Positions 8,160-17,683 of a stretch of DNA of 64,000 bases are shown here, in pieces. The notes under the pieces are model-generated. The model was given only the letters and a program-made list of their open reading frames with translations. It did no database searches and was not told where the DNA came from. This stretch comes from Oxalobacteraceae bacterium (GTDB taxonomy: Bacteria; Pseudomonadota; Gammaproteobacteria; Burkholderiales; Burkholderiaceae_D), in contig RGFZ01000005.1 in assembly GCA_010024875.1 (NCBI GenBank), positions 1-64,000 on the forward strand. The letters run 5' to 3'. A program made the position numbers and the translations under genes. Numbering within the stretch: the first letter of the stretch is position 1; the number at the start of each line of letters is the position of its first letter.

Positions 8160-9929
8160 ATGGCGACAGGAATACCTGATAAGTCGAATAAAAAACAGCG
8201 ATTGACCTTGGCCGCAGTGCTGCTGGCTGAGAAGCCCATTTTCCGGCAGGCGATGGGGTTTAGCATGGTCACGAGCCTGTTGGTACTTTCGCCGATGCTG
8301 TTCATGCTGGAGGTGTATGGCCGTGTGGTGAACAGCCAGAGCGCCACGACACTGCTCTGGCTGCTGGTGTGTCTGCTTGGCGTGTATGTGCTGATGGAAG
8401 TGCTGGAGATGTTGCGTGGCCGACTGCTCCAGCATGCCGGCTGGCGTATTGATGCCGTGCTGCGTGAGCGACTCCATGATGCGGTCTACTCCGTCAGTCT
8501 TCGGCATGATTCGGCGAGTATTCAGCCTTTCAACGATTTGCGTACGCTGCGCGAGTTTATTGCGTCGCCAGCGGCTGCTGCCGCGATCGAGGCACCGTCG
8601 TCATTGTTTTTCTTGTTGCTGGTGTCTCTGATCAGCCCGTGGCTTGGACTGGTCGCCCTGATCGGCGCCATGGCGCAGGTGATGATCGGCATGAGCACTG
8701 AACGTAAAACCATGCCGGCACTCACCGAGGCCAATCAGGCCGCCATTGAAGCGCAGAGCTACGCAAATGGCGTACTGCGCAATGCACAGGCCTTGTCAGC
8801 CATGGGCATGAAGCAGCACATCTACCAGCGCTGGATTGCGCGGCAGCGAAAGTTTCTCTCGTTGCAGGCAGGCGCCTCTGATGTGGCGGGCAACAATGCC
8901 GCGACCTCGAAATTTATCCAAACCATGCAAGGCTCGCTGATCCTGGGGATTTCCTGCTGGCTTGCGCTCAAGGGCATGCTGCTTGGCGGAGGAGGGCTGA
9001 TGATCGTCGCCTCCACGTTAGGTGGCCGCGTTCTCACGCCGCTGGTACAGTTGGTCGCGCACTGGCGAATGGTGGTCAATGCGCGCGACGCTTACCGTCG
9101 GCTGGATCACTTCATCAGCATGACACCCGAAACGCTGGAGCACATGCCACTGCCAGCACCGCAGGGCAGGCTATCGGTCGAGGGTGTCGCTGCGGGGGCG
9201 CCCGGTTCTTCTGAACTGATCATCAGGGGCATCAGCTTCGCGCTGGAACCCGGCGAAAATCTGATGATCATCGGCCCGTCCGCCGCAGGCAAGACAACGC
9301 TGGCACGGTTGCTGATGGGGGTGTGGTCTCCTGCTAGCGGTCATGTGCGCCTTGATGGCGCGGACCTGCATGCCTGGAACAAGGAAGCACTGGGGCCGCA
9401 TTTGGGCTATTTGCCTCAAACGGTGGAGCTGTTTGATGGCACGCTGGCCGAAAACATCGCGCGTTTTGGTGACATTGACATGGACAAAGTACGCGCCGCT
9501 ACTGAGCTGGTGGGGCTGAGCGAGCTGGTGGCCTCGCTGCCGCAGGGTTTGAGCACACGTATTGGCGAGGAGGGGGCGATTTTCTCCGGTGGAGAGCGAC
9601 AACGGGTCGGCTTGGCGCGCGCGATGTACGGTAACCCGAATTTCGTGTTGCTGGATGAGCCGAATGCAAGCCTCGACGACGTGGGCGAGGAGGCGTTGAT
9701 GAAAACGCTGATGGCGCTGAAGGCGCGTCAGTGCACCACGGTGGTTATCACCCTTCGCACTACCCTTCTGCCAGCAGCAGACAAAATCTTGCTGCTGCGG
9801 GATGGCCGGATTGCTTCTTTCGGACCTCGAGATGAGGTGTTGGCAGCACTCAGACAAGCCAACATGATGCGGCCTTCGCCCTCCGCACCCGCCGGCCGTA
9901 TTCCCCAGGTGGCCGGAGGTACGGCATGA
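8160..9929 (+). CDS. Type I secretion ABC half-transporter, PrtD type, with altered H-loop
   Basis: 589 residues: an N-terminal exporter membrane domain with no C39 peptidase, then one nucleotide-binding domain. Walker A is GPSAAGKTT (372-380), the signature is FSGGERQR (475-482) in place of LSGGQ, and Walker B is VLLDEPNA with Asp499/Glu500. At the H-loop, where the family has His in IT/AHR, this protein has Leu532 (VVITLRTTLL). Loss of this His usually lowers or abolishes ATP hydrolysis at that site, so the protein may be the weaker half of a heterodimer. Its stop overlaps the start of the next ABC gene by 4 bp, which implies coupled translation. Confidence 0.85.
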   Translation: MATGIPDKSNKKQRLTLAAVLLAEKPIFRQAMGFSMVTSLLVLSPMLFMLEVYGRVVNSQSATTLLWLLVCLLGVYVLMEVLEMLRGRLLQHAGWRIDAVLRERLHDAVYSVSLRHDSASIQPFNDLRTLREFIASPAAAAAIEAPSSLFFLLLVSLISPWLGLVALIGAMAQVMIGMSTERKTMPALTEANQAAIEAQSYANGVLRNAQALSAMGMKQHIYQRWIARQRKFLSLQAGASDVAGNNAATSKFIQTMQGSLILGISCWLALKGMLLGGGGLMIVASTLGGRVLTPLVQLVAHWRMVVNARDAYRRLDHFISMTPETLEHMPLPAPQGRLSVEGVAAGAPGSSELIIRGISFALEPGENLMIIGPSAAGKTTLARLLMGVWSPASGHVRLDGADLHAWNKEALGPHLGYLPQTVELFDGTLAENIARFGDIDMDKVRAATELVGLSELVASLPQGLSTRIGEEGAIFSGGERQRVGLARAMYGNPNFVLLDEPNASLDDVGEEALMKTLMALKARQCTTVVITLRTTLLPAADKILLLRDGRIASFGPRDEVLAALRQANMMRPSPSAPAGRIPQVAGGTA

Positions 9930-11644
9930 CGCAGATCGCTGTGACCGGGGAAGATCGGGGTAGTGCATCCTCTTTGACGCAAAGTTTATCCACGTTCAAG
10001 AAGGATGTTTTTCTGATCGGGGTTTTCAGTTTCGTCGCCAATGTGCTGACCTTGTCGCCCACGCTGTACATGCTGCAGGTCTTTGATCGCGTGATGATCA
10101 GCCAGAGCGAACTGACGCTGATTGCGCTCACGCTCATCATCGCTGTATTCATTGCAGCGATGGCTTTTTCTGAATGGGTACGTTCGCGTCTGCTGGTGCG
10201 CGCGGGTGCTCGGTTTGATGAGCAGCTCAATACGCCCATATTCAATGCGAGTTTTGACGCCAATCTTGAGCAGAAACGCGCTGATGATACGAATCATTTT
10301 TCGGCGCTTGCACGTCTGCGGCAATTCCTGAGCGGGAATGGATTGATTGCTTTCTTCGATCTTCCTTGGGTACCTGTGTACCTATTTGTGTTGTTTGCAA
10401 TGCATCCAATGCTGGGTTGGTTTGGTTTGGGTTTCGCACTTTTTCTGGGGGTGCTTGCGTGGTTGAGTAGTCAATGGACTTCGGTTCATCTGGAGCACGC
10501 GACTTCCTCCGAGGGCAGGACCCACGATTACCTTGCGGGCAAATTGCGTCACTTTGAAGTAATCCAGGCGATGGGCATGCTCGGTAATCTCCGACGCCGT
10601 TGGCTGCTGCTGTACGAAGAGCATGTCAGTGCGCACTGGCGGGCTCAGCAACGTGCAGGGCAGATGGCCGCGCTGCTGAAATTTGTTCAATACAGCCAGC
10701 AATCACTGATTCTCGCGTTGGGCGCCTGGCTGGCGATTCGTGGCGAGCTCTCACTGGGCGCAATGATCGCCTCCAATGTGTTAATGGGTAATGCGCTGCG
10801 GCCGATCGGCGTGCTGGTCTCGACGTGGAAAGGCTTTGTGCAGGCGAGGCAATCTTATAAAGATATCCGTAAGCTGCTTGGGCAATATCCAGAGCGCACC
10901 GAAGGGTATCGGGCGAACAGGGTCGCCGGGCATATCACCCTGCATCAGCTCTCTGCTTACGCACGGCATCGTCAGACGCCGATTCTTGATTCCATCGACA
11001 TCCACTTTGAGGCCGGCGAGGTGATCGGCATTGCCGGCGCTTCCGGCGCTGGAAAATCGACGCTGGCGCGATGTTTGATCGGCATCTGGCCCAGCATATC
11101 GGGAAAGGTATTGCTGGATGGCGTGGACATCCGCGACTGGTCGCGTGAGGCGCTGGGCCCGCATATTGGCTACCTGCCCCAGGATATCGAGCTGTTCGAG
11201 GGTACGGTCGCGGAAAACATCTGCCGCTTTGGGGATGTGGACGCCGATGCGATTCTCGATGCGGCCCAGCGCGTCGATATCCATCAGATGATTCTGCGAC
11301 TGCCGGCAGGCTATGACACGCCGATTGGTCAGGCAGGAAAGCTTCTATCGGGCGGCCAGCGCCAACGACTGGCGCTGGCGCGCGCCATTTATGGCATGCC
11401 CGATCTGATCGTACTGGATGAACCGAATGCAAATCTTGACGATGCAGGCGAGGCCGCATTGGTGCAGACCATTCGTGATTTGAAGGAAGCCGGAAAAACG
11501 GTATTCCTCATTGCGCACCAGCGCCACCTTCTTGCACTCGCTGACCGCCTGATTGTATTGACGAAAGGGCAGATTACCCAGACAGGAAAGCGGCAGGCGG
11601 GTGGTACGCCCACTCAATCTGCTCCGGTGCGTGGCGCTCTCTAA
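9926..11644 (+). CDS. Type I secretion ABC half-transporter, PrtD type, canonical ATPase
   Basis: 572 residues with the same layout as the preceding subunit. The membrane domain carries LSPTLYMLQVFDRVM, a hallmark of the PrtD/HasD group. The ATPase domain is fully canonical: Walker A GASGAGKST from residue 371, signature LSGGQRQRLALARA, Walker B IVLDEPNANLD and H-loop His531 (LIAHQ). It overlaps the upstream ABC gene by 4 bp and is followed after 11 bp by the hlyD-type gene. The two ABC proteins differ substantially, so this is not a recent duplication. A heterodimeric exporter is the natural reading, although two homodimers cannot be excluded. Confidence 0.87.
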   Translation: MTQIAVTGEDRGSASSLTQSLSTFKKDVFLIGVFSFVANVLTLSPTLYMLQVFDRVMISQSELTLIALTLIIAVFIAAMAFSEWVRSRLLVRAGARFDEQLNTPIFNASFDANLEQKRADDTNHFSALARLRQFLSGNGLIAFFDLPWVPVYLFVLFAMHPMLGWFGLGFALFLGVLAWLSSQWTSVHLEHATSSEGRTHDYLAGKLRHFEVIQAMGMLGNLRRRWLLLYEEHVSAHWRAQQRAGQMAALLKFVQYSQQSLILALGAWLAIRGELSLGAMIASNVLMGNALRPIGVLVSTWKGFVQARQSYKDIRKLLGQYPERTEGYRANRVAGHITLHQLSAYARHRQTPILDSIDIHFEAGEVIGIAGASGAGKSTLARCLIGIWPSISGKVLLDGVDIRDWSREALGPHIGYLPQDIELFEGTVAENICRFGDVDADAILDAAQRVDIHQMILRLPAGYDTPIGQAGKLLSGGQRQRLALARAIYGMPDLIVLDEPNANLDDAGEAALVQTIRDLKEAGKTVFLIAHQRHLLALADRLIVLTKGQITQTGKRQAGGTPTQSAPVRGAL

Positions 11645-11655
11645 GGAAAATTTTT

Positions 11656-13023
11656 ATGGCTAATTCACCGCCCCAGCTCCCCAAACCGACTACGACGGAC
11701 GCACCGAACCTGACCTCTCTCGGTGCCGAGTTACCGACGGACAGCCAACGCACGACTCGACTGGGCTTGGTGGTGATCGTGATTGGGTTTGGCGGTTTTC
11801 TGGCTTGGGCCGCCTATGCGCCACTGGACGAAGGTGTGCCGGCGCAGGCCACGGTGACTATTGATACCAAGCGCAAGTCCATACAGCACATGACGGGCGG
11901 TATCGTTGCGCGGGTCGCTGTGCGAGAGGGCCAGACCGTGAAAATAGGTGACACGCTGGTAGAGCTTAACGATGAATCTGCACGCGCGACTTATGAGTCG
12001 ATACGTCAAAACTATATGGCGCAACGTGCGGCCGAAAGTCGGCTGGTCGCAGAGATCGAAGGTCAATCGTCGATCAGCTTTCATCGCGATCTCCTCGCAG
12101 CTGGCAAAGAACCCTCGATCAACCAGCATATTCATACGCAGAGCAAGCTGTTTGAATCGCGCCGGGCAGCGCTCAATAGTGAGTTATCGTCAATCGATGA
12201 ATCGATCGCAGGACAAGAAGCGATGATTGCAGGTCTCAGGCTGCAGCTTGAGAATCGCAACCTTCAGTTACAGAAGCAGACCGAGCAGCAAAGAAGTATG
12301 TCAGAGTTGGCTGAGGCCGGCTACATTCCCCGCAATCAGGCGCTGCAACTCGAGCAGGCTCAGGCGGAATTGAAAGCAGTGCTGGCTGAGCTCAATGCCT
12401 CGAAATTACGCACGGAGCGATCTATTTCCGAGCTCAAGATGCGCCGGCTGCAGCGGACAATGGAAGCATCGCGGGAGAGCGCAGCCCAACTGGCAGAAGT
12501 GCGTAAAGAAGTGCAAGCAGGGAGAGAGCGTCTGGATGCCATCAGTGCCGAACTGGGAAGGGTGCGCATCAAGGCGCCGGTCAATGGTCAGGTCGTGGGA
12601 CTGTCCATAGCCTCTATCGGCGGGGTGGTCGCTCCTGGCCAGACCTTAATGGATATTGTGCCCGGTGATGAAAATGTTGTGCTCGAGGTGCGCATTCCTA
12701 CCCACATGATCGACCGTATTCATGTCGGCGATCCGGTTGCCGTACGCTTTAGTGCCTTCGCCCATTCGCCGCAGCTCGTTGCTGAGGCGATTATTAATTC
12801 AATCTCTGGGGATGCCGTCACAGAGCGGACTCCTATGGGCAATGCGTCGTTTTATCTTGCGCGCGTTAGTCTCACCCCGGAGGGCATCAAAAATCTCGGC
12901 GCGCGGCAGCTGCAGCCGGGCATGGGCGCCGAGGTGCTGATCAAGACCGGGGAGCGCTCGCTGCTGACTTATCTGCTGCATCCGCTGACCAAGCGTATTG
13001 CCGCATCTATGAAGGAAGAGTGA
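11656..13023 (+). CDS. HlyD-family membrane fusion protein of the type I secretion system
   Basis: 455 residues, normal for PrtE/HasE/LapC-type adaptors. A proline-rich cytoplasmic N-terminus of about 30 residues is followed by one membrane helix (LGLVVIVIGFGGFLAWAAY, about 37-55), a lipoyl half-motif (GGIVARVAVREGQTVKIGD), a long coiled-coil hairpin (about 110-300), the second lipoyl half (RIKAPVNGQVVGL) and a beta-barrel ending in GMGAEVLIKTGERSLLTYLL, the classic type I adaptor tail. It would bridge the ABC pair and the TolC-like channel. It is the last gene of the exporter operon. Confidence 0.9.
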   Translation: MANSPPQLPKPTTTDAPNLTSLGAELPTDSQRTTRLGLVVIVIGFGGFLAWAAYAPLDEGVPAQATVTIDTKRKSIQHMTGGIVARVAVREGQTVKIGDTLVELNDESARATYESIRQNYMAQRAAESRLVAEIEGQSSISFHRDLLAAGKEPSINQHIHTQSKLFESRRAALNSELSSIDESIAGQEAMIAGLRLQLENRNLQLQKQTEQQRSMSELAEAGYIPRNQALQLEQAQAELKAVLAELNASKLRTERSISELKMRRLQRTMEASRESAAQLAEVRKEVQAGRERLDAISAELGRVRIKAPVNGQVVGLSIASIGGVVAPGQTLMDIVPGDENVVLEVRIPTHMIDRIHVGDPVAVRFSAFAHSPQLVAEAIINSISGDAVTERTPMGNASFYLARVSLTPEGIKNLGARQLQPGMGAEVLIKTGERSLLTYLLHPLTKRIAASMKEE

Positions 13024-13070
13024 GCGCTGGTGTCTATGCGTTGCGCAGCACATCGAACCATGAAAAGAAA

Positions 13071-13097
13071 AAGAGCCGACCATGATGCTCGGCTCTT
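13071..13097 (-). terminator. Terminator of the tRNA-Pro transcript
   Basis: AAGAGCCGA (13071-13079) pairs with TCGGCTCTT (13089-13097). Read on the minus strand, the stem is followed by CTTTTTCTTTTC, a good U-tract. It lies about 30 bp past the 3' end of tRNA-Pro and 47 bp past the hlyD stop on the other strand, so it may also help end the exporter transcript. Confidence 0.7.
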
Positions 13098-13129
13098 CGT
13101 CTATGTGATTGATCCGCAATGGAATCTAA

Positions 13130-13207
<78 letters not shown>

Positions 13208-13217
13208 CTAGCCTGCA

Positions 13218-13223
13218 ATTATA
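13218..13223 (-). promoter_or_regulatory. -10 element of the tRNA-Pro promoter
   Basis: The minus strand reads TATAAT, 11 bp from the tRNA 5' end, which is the expected spacing for a stable RNA promoter. No good -35 is visible 16-18 bp further up (GTAAGA/TAAGAG). Confidence 0.55.
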
Positions 13224-13321
13224 GCAAAGTTGGGCACTCCTCTTACCTTCGCCTTTGCTGACTTGTCGCAATGCGCGCTCAGCACGCAGATATAGCGAAT
13301 GGGTTGATCAGCCAGGTATCG

Positions 13322-14569
13322 TCAGTGCAGATGCCCGGTGTTGTGACCAGAATCTTCCGGCATCTCGGCATGCACCATGTCATCGGACGAGTCACAAAAC
13401 AGCGGCGCGCCGCAATCGTCGCAAAACTCTGGTGAGAAAACATTTTCGCTGTTTTGTATGCGAGTGACACCTGTTTCGCGAAGCGCAGTGACGATGTGCT
13501 GCAAAGGCGATAGCGGTGCGGGCTGACCGGGACGACGGGGCAGGTCTGCCTGTAGATCGTCATCGGCGCTCTCTTCGTCATACAAGGGCCAGACCACACC
13601 ATAGTAGACATCAGTGTGGCTCCCCGAGCTGAAGCTGATCCGGTATTCGTCGATTCTCATGCCGTTGGCCGGATCGCCGACTGCCGCGATGATGGCCGAT
13701 AGCTCATTGGCCTCGACCCCGAGGCTATTTGTCAGGTAGTGCACTGCGGCGCGCAGGGAGACAGCGCGCACGGCCTTGTCGGCTTCGCGGCAGGCAACGT
13801 AGTAGGCGTCTGGCAGGAGCAGTTCGATGCCGCACCCTGGAAGCATGGGCTGAACATTGGGACCAGCCTGCGCCTGCCAGTGAGCGAGCGTGGCGCGTCT
13901 GCCTGTCTGCGCATTCATGCCGGACTCTTCCTCTTCCCAGCGCAGCAGAGGCTGAGATGATTCGGCAGCGACGGCCATCAGCAGGTAGCGGGTATCGGCA
14001 AGGAAGGGTACGGTTTCGGGCAGCTCGGATGGGAGTTGCAGCGATTTGCCGGTGAGGGCCGCGTCGACCATGCGCCGGGTGAGCAGGTAAGTGTCGCAGT
14101 AGCTGCGCGGCAGCTGGTCGATTGACAGCAGCGCAGGAGCCAGCACGGCGCGCGCATCATGCGCAAGCACATGTCCGTGCAGATGCGCGAAAAGGGCGTT
14201 GAGCTGCTCGCCGGAGATGGGTCCAGAGGGGATAGAGAAGCGCGTCCAGGCAATCACGGGTACTGCAACCAGCAAACCGTCATAGGTCTTGCCTTCGTGC
14301 TCGACAGTGCAGCTGGAGCTGGCTGTTTCAACGCCATCGAGCAGCACATCGTAGCCCGTTAGATCCGTGTGGAACAGATGATCGAGTGCGCTGTCTATCG
14401 CCTGCTGCTGATGCTGGCCCAGCATTTTTTGCAAGGAGAGATCGAGCCGACGTTCCCAATGGCGGCGTTCCAGCCGACTGCCTGACTGCGCGAGCGACTG
14501 CGCCAACGAAGCCAGATTCTGGCTGTCGGCGGTGAATTTGCGGGTCGGGGTTTTAAGATTGCGGCGCAT
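13322..14569 (-). CDS. DUF2863-family protein
   Basis: 415 residues. I recognise it as a DUF2863 protein, a family largely confined to betaproteobacteria with no established function. There is no signal peptide or membrane helix, so it is probably cytoplasmic. The C-terminal tail carries a Cys-x-x-Cys pair with a third Cys (FCDDCGAPLFCD) and ends in a His/Asp/Glu-rich stretch, which together look like a metal site. It is the last gene of the minus-strand run from mdh, 17 bp after the small membrane protein gene. The start ATG is preceded by an acceptable spacing but only a weak ribosome site. Confidence 0.75.
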   Translation of the reverse strand: MRRNLKTPTRKFTADSQNLASLAQSLAQSGSRLERRHWERRLDLSLQKMLGQHQQQAIDSALDHLFHTDLTGYDVLLDGVETASSSCTVEHEGKTYDGLLVAVPVIAWTRFSIPSGPISGEQLNALFAHLHGHVLAHDARAVLAPALLSIDQLPRSYCDTYLLTRRMVDAALTGKSLQLPSELPETVPFLADTRYLLMAVAAESSQPLLRWEEEESGMNAQTGRRATLAHWQAQAGPNVQPMLPGCGIELLLPDAYYVACREADKAVRAVSLRAAVHYLTNSLGVEANELSAIIAAVGDPANGMRIDEYRISFSSGSHTDVYYGVVWPLYDEESADDDLQADLPRRPGQPAPLSPLQHIVTALRETGVTRIQNSENVFSPEFCDDCGAPLFCDSSDDMVHAEMPEDSGHNTGHLH

Positions 14570-14586
14570 GAGAACGAGTTCAGGCC

Positions 14587-14808
14587 TTACTTCTTTTCTT
14601 CTGCGGTCGCAGGTGCAGCGACTGGCGCAGTCGCTGGCTGAGCCGCACTGTCTGCAGCCGCGGGCGTTGCCGGCGTTGCAGGCGCGGATGAATGCTGTTC
14701 GGTGTGGCCACCTGCCTCACCTGCCATATCAGCCTTGTCGCCCATTTTGAACACGACGGTCAGCGCGATTGCTGCGAAGACGATGAATGCAACGAGAATT
14801 TTCCACAT
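14587..14808 (-). CDS. Small single-pass membrane protein, function unknown
   Basis: 73 residues. An N-terminal hydrophobic helix (ILVAFIVFAAIALTVVF) is followed by a hydrophilic tail made mostly of Ala, Pro, Thr and Glu. The layout is that of a short inner-membrane-anchored protein with a disordered periplasmic or cytoplasmic tail. GGAGAC sits just upstream of its ATG as the ribosome site. It lies between acnA and the DUF2863 gene and is probably cotranscribed with both. I do not recognise a family. Confidence 0.65.
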   Translation of the reverse strand: MWKILVAFIVFAAIALTVVFKMGDKADMAGEAGGHTEQHSSAPATPATPAAADSAAQPATAPVAAPATAEEKK

Positions 14809-14850
14809 AGTTGTCTCCGGATGAAAATGGGTCGTTCAGTGGCGATGCTT

Positions 14851-14878
14851 GCTGTCCGGCTGAAAAAAGCCGGACAGC
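14851..14878 (-). promoter_or_regulatory. Perfect 11-bp intercistronic hairpin downstream of acnA
   Basis: GCTGTCCGGCT (14851-14861) pairs without mismatch with AGCCGGACAGC (14868-14878), 16 bp past the acnA stop. The T residues lie in the loop on the minus strand and no T-tract follows the stem. It is therefore more likely an mRNA 3'-end stabiliser or partial attenuator than a strong terminator. Confidence 0.5.
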
Positions 14879-14893
14879 GTCAGGTCAGCCGCT

Positions 14894-17605
14894 TTACGCC
14901 GCCAGCAACTGGCGCAGCACGAAGGGCAGGATGCCGCCGTGACGGTAGTAGTCAACCTCGATCGGCGTGTCAATGCGCAGCAAGAGCTTCACTTGCTGGC
15001 TCTGGCCATTCGCGCGCTTGATCACCAGCGTGACTTCCTGCTGTGGCTTGATGTCATGTTCCAGACCAAGCAGATCGAAGCTCTCGTCGCCTGTGATGTG
15101 CAGCGACTGCACGCTGTCGTTGCCGATGAACTGCAGCGGCAGCACGCCCATGCCCACCAGGTTGGAGCGATGAATGCGCTCGAAAGAACGCGCAACCACG
15201 GCTTTCACACCCAGTAGCTGCGTACCTTTGGCGGCCCAGTCACGCGATGAGCCGGTACCGTACTCTTCGCCGGCGAAGATCATGGTCGGCACATTGTTGT
15301 TGATGTATTTCATCGCGGCGTCATAGATGGACATCTCTTCACCGCTAGGCTGATGAATGGTGATGCCGCCCTCAACGCGCGAACCGTCCGGTTGGGCTGG
15401 GATCATCAGGTTCTTGATGCGTACATTGGCGAAGGTACCGCGCATCATGATCTCGTGATTGCCGCGGCGTGAGCCATATGAATTGAAGTCGGCCTTCAGT
15501 ACGCCGTTCGACTGCAGCCATTTGCCCGCAGGGCTGGATTCTTTGATCGAGCCAGCAGGCGAGATGTGGTCGGTGGTAATCGAATCGCCGAATACACCCA
15601 GCGCGCGCGCACCCGAGATGCCGGTGGCGGCTGCTTTGGGCTGCATCGCAAAGTCTTCAAAAAACGGTGGCTCGGCGATGTAAGTGGATTTGGGCCAGTT
15701 GTAGACCTGACCTTGTGCGACACCCTTGATGTCTTCCCACAGCTTGCCGGGCGCGCCTTTGACATCAGCGTAGTTGGCCTTGAAGGTTTTCGCGTTCATC
15801 GCATACTTCATCAGCTTGTTGATCTCGGCGCTGGTCGGCCAGATATCGCCGATGTAGACATCGCGGCCTTTCTTGTCCTTGCCAAGCGGCTGGGTCATCA
15901 GATCGACAGTCACATTACCGGCGATCGCGTAGGCAACCACCAGCGGTGGAGACGCGAGGAAGTTCGCGCGGATGTTCGGATGAATGCGCGCCTCGAAGTT
16001 ACGGTTACCCGATAACACGGCGGCCGCCACGACGTCATTCCTGACGATCGCGTCATTCATCGCCGGTGTCAGATCACCGGCATTGCCGATACAGGTGGTG
16101 CAGCCATACGCAGTGACGCCGAAGCCCAACTCTTCGAGGTAGGGCAGCAGACCGGCGGCTTCGAGGTATTTGGTGACAACACGCGATCCCGGAGCGAGCG
16201 AGGTCTTGATGTGCCTGGGCACAGACAGGCCGAGATTGACGGCCTTCTTGGCCAGCAGGCCAGCTGCCAGCAGCACGCTGGGATTGGACGTGTTCGTGCA
16301 TGAGGTGATTGCTGCGATCAGCACATCGCCGTTATGCAGCTTCACGCCATCCGAGGTGGTGTACTCGGCGTCTAGGTCTTCAGCTTTTTTATTGAAGCCG
16401 TTTTCTGCCACCGGTTTGGCGAACAGCTCTTTGAAGGTGTTCTTCACGTGGCCGATTTCGATACGGTCTTGCGGACGCTTGGGGCCAGCGAGCGAGGGCG
16501 CGACACTCGACAAATCGAGTTTCAGTACCTTGGTGTAGTCGATCTCGCCGGCTTTGGGAATGCCGAACAGGCCCTGTGCCTTGAAATAGGATTCGAATGC
16601 GTCGATCTCGGCCTTGGTGCGGCCGGTGCCGTGGAAGTAGTCGATGGTGGCTTCATCGACCGGGAAAAAACCCATCGTTGCGCCGTACTCGGGCGCCATG
16701 TTCGCGATCGTGGCCCGATCGGTGAGGGAGAGGGTCTCGGTGCCTTCGCCAAAGAATTCAACGAACTTGCCAACGACTTTTTCCTTGCGCAGCATTTCGG
16801 TGATGGTGAGCACGAGGTCGGTCGCGGTGACGCCTTCGCGCAGCACGCCGGTGAGGTTGACGCCCACCACATCGGGCGTCAGGAAGTACACCGGCTGACC
16901 GAGCATGCCGGCTTCGGCTTCGATGCCGCCCACGCCCCAGCCGACGACACCGATACCATTGATCATGGTGGTGTGCGAATCGGTGCCGACCAGCGTATCC
17001 GGATAGTAGACGCCGCTGCGCTCATGCACGCCGCGTGCGAGGTATTCGAGGTTGACCTGGTGAACGATGCCAAAGCCCGGAGGGACAACGCCGAAGGTGT
17101 CGAAGGCCTGCATGCCCCATTTCATGAACTGATAGCGCTCGTTATTACGCTGGAATTCCAGTTTCATGTTCAGATCCAGCGCATTTTTTTCACGGAAGTG
17201 ATCGATCTGTACCGAGTGATCGACTACAAGGTCGACAGGCACCAGCGGCTCGATGTTCTTCGGATTCTTACCCATCTTGGAAGCGACGCCGCGCATCGCG
17301 GCGAGGTCGGCCAGCAGGGGCACACCGGTGAAGTCTTGCAGCACGACGCGGGCTACCACGAAGGGAATTTCATCGGTGCGGGCCGCGTTAGGCTTCCAGT
17401 TGGCCAGCTGATGCACGTGCGCTTCGGTGACTTTCTTGCCGTCGCAATTGCGCAGTACGGACTCGAGCACGATGCGGATGGATACCGGCAGGCGGTCAAT
17501 CTTGGCGCCGGTGGCTTTTTGCAGCGCTGGCAGCGAATAGAACTTGCCTTTCTTGGCGCCCGACACCTTGAATTCCTTGAGCGTGTTTAGCGTGTTGTGC
17601 GACAT
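14894..17605 (-). CDS. acnA: Aconitate hydratase A
   Basis: Interconverts citrate and isocitrate through a 4Fe-4S cluster, in the cytoplasm. The 903-residue length is normal for AcnA. Cluster cysteines are visible in SCTNTSNP and in YGCTTCIGN. Other signatures are [21 protein letters not shown] and, in the swivel domain, [16 protein letters not shown]. The start is the ATG at 17605, preceded by AGGAGAG, rather than an upstream in-frame ATG that would add 23 unconserved residues. It sits in the minus-strand run that begins with mdh, so its transcription is probably tied to the TCA genes. Confidence 0.96.
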   Translation of the reverse strand: MSHNTLNTLKEFKVSGAKKGKFYSLPALQKATGAKIDRLPVSIRIVLESVLRNCDGKKVTEAHVHQLANWKPNAARTDEIPFVVARVVLQDFTGVPLLADLAAMRGVASKMGKNPKNIEPLVPVDLVVDHSVQIDHFREKNALDLNMKLEFQRNNERYQFMKWGMQAFDTFGVVPPGFGIVHQVNLEYLARGVHERSGVYYPDTLVGTDSHTTMINGIGVVGWGVGGIEAEAGMLGQPVYFLTPDVVGVNLTGVLREGVTATDLVLTITEMLRKEKVVGKFVEFFGEGTETLSLTDRATIANMAPEYGATMGFFPVDEATIDYFHGTGRTKAEIDAFESYFKAQGLFGIPKAGEIDYTKVLKLDLSSVAPSLAGPKRPQDRIEIGHVKNTFKELFAKPVAENGFNKKAEDLDAEYTTSDGVKLHNGDVLIAAITSCTNTSNPSVLLAAGLLAKKAVNLGLSVPRHIKTSLAPGSRVVTKYLEAAGLLPYLEELGFGVTAYGCTTCIGNAGDLTPAMNDAIVRNDVVAAAVLSGNRNFEARIHPNIRANFLASPPLVVAYAIAGNVTVDLMTQPLGKDKKGRDVYIGDIWPTSAEINKLMKYAMNAKTFKANYADVKGAPGKLWEDIKGVAQGQVYNWPKSTYIAEPPFFEDFAMQPKAAATGISGARALGVFGDSITTDHISPAGSIKESSPAGKWLQSNGVLKADFNSYGSRRGNHEIMMRGTFANVRIKNLMIPAQPDGSRVEGGITIHQPSGEEMSIYDAAMKYINNNVPTMIFAGEEYGTGSSRDWAAKGTQLLGVKAVVARSFERIHRSNLVGMGVLPLQFIGNDSVQSLHITGDESFDLLGLEHDIKPQQEVTLVIKRANGQSQQVKLLLRIDTPIEVDYYRHGGILPFVLRQLLAA

Positions 17606-17646
17606 TTGCTCTCCTTGTTTTTCAAATCCAAAAAAATTCTGTTCAG

Positions 17647-17664
17647 GCAGGCCGCTCGGCCTGC
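17647..17664 (-). promoter_or_regulatory. Hairpin between the small secreted protein gene and acnA
   Basis: GCAGGCC (17647-17653) pairs with GGCCTGC (17658-17664) around a 4-nt loop. On the minus strand, 13 nt later, comes a run of seven T residues. The long gap makes it a poor intrinsic terminator. It could be a processing or attenuation site within the operon leader of acnA. Confidence 0.35.
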
Positions 17665-17683
17665 TGATGTGCATCGAGTGTTA

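Noticed and set aside
16448-17590. A 380-codon open frame on the plus strand opposite acnA
   Set aside because: It is the mirror of a high-GC, fully conserved acnA frame, has no recognisable domain, and its composition follows the third-codon bias of acnA.
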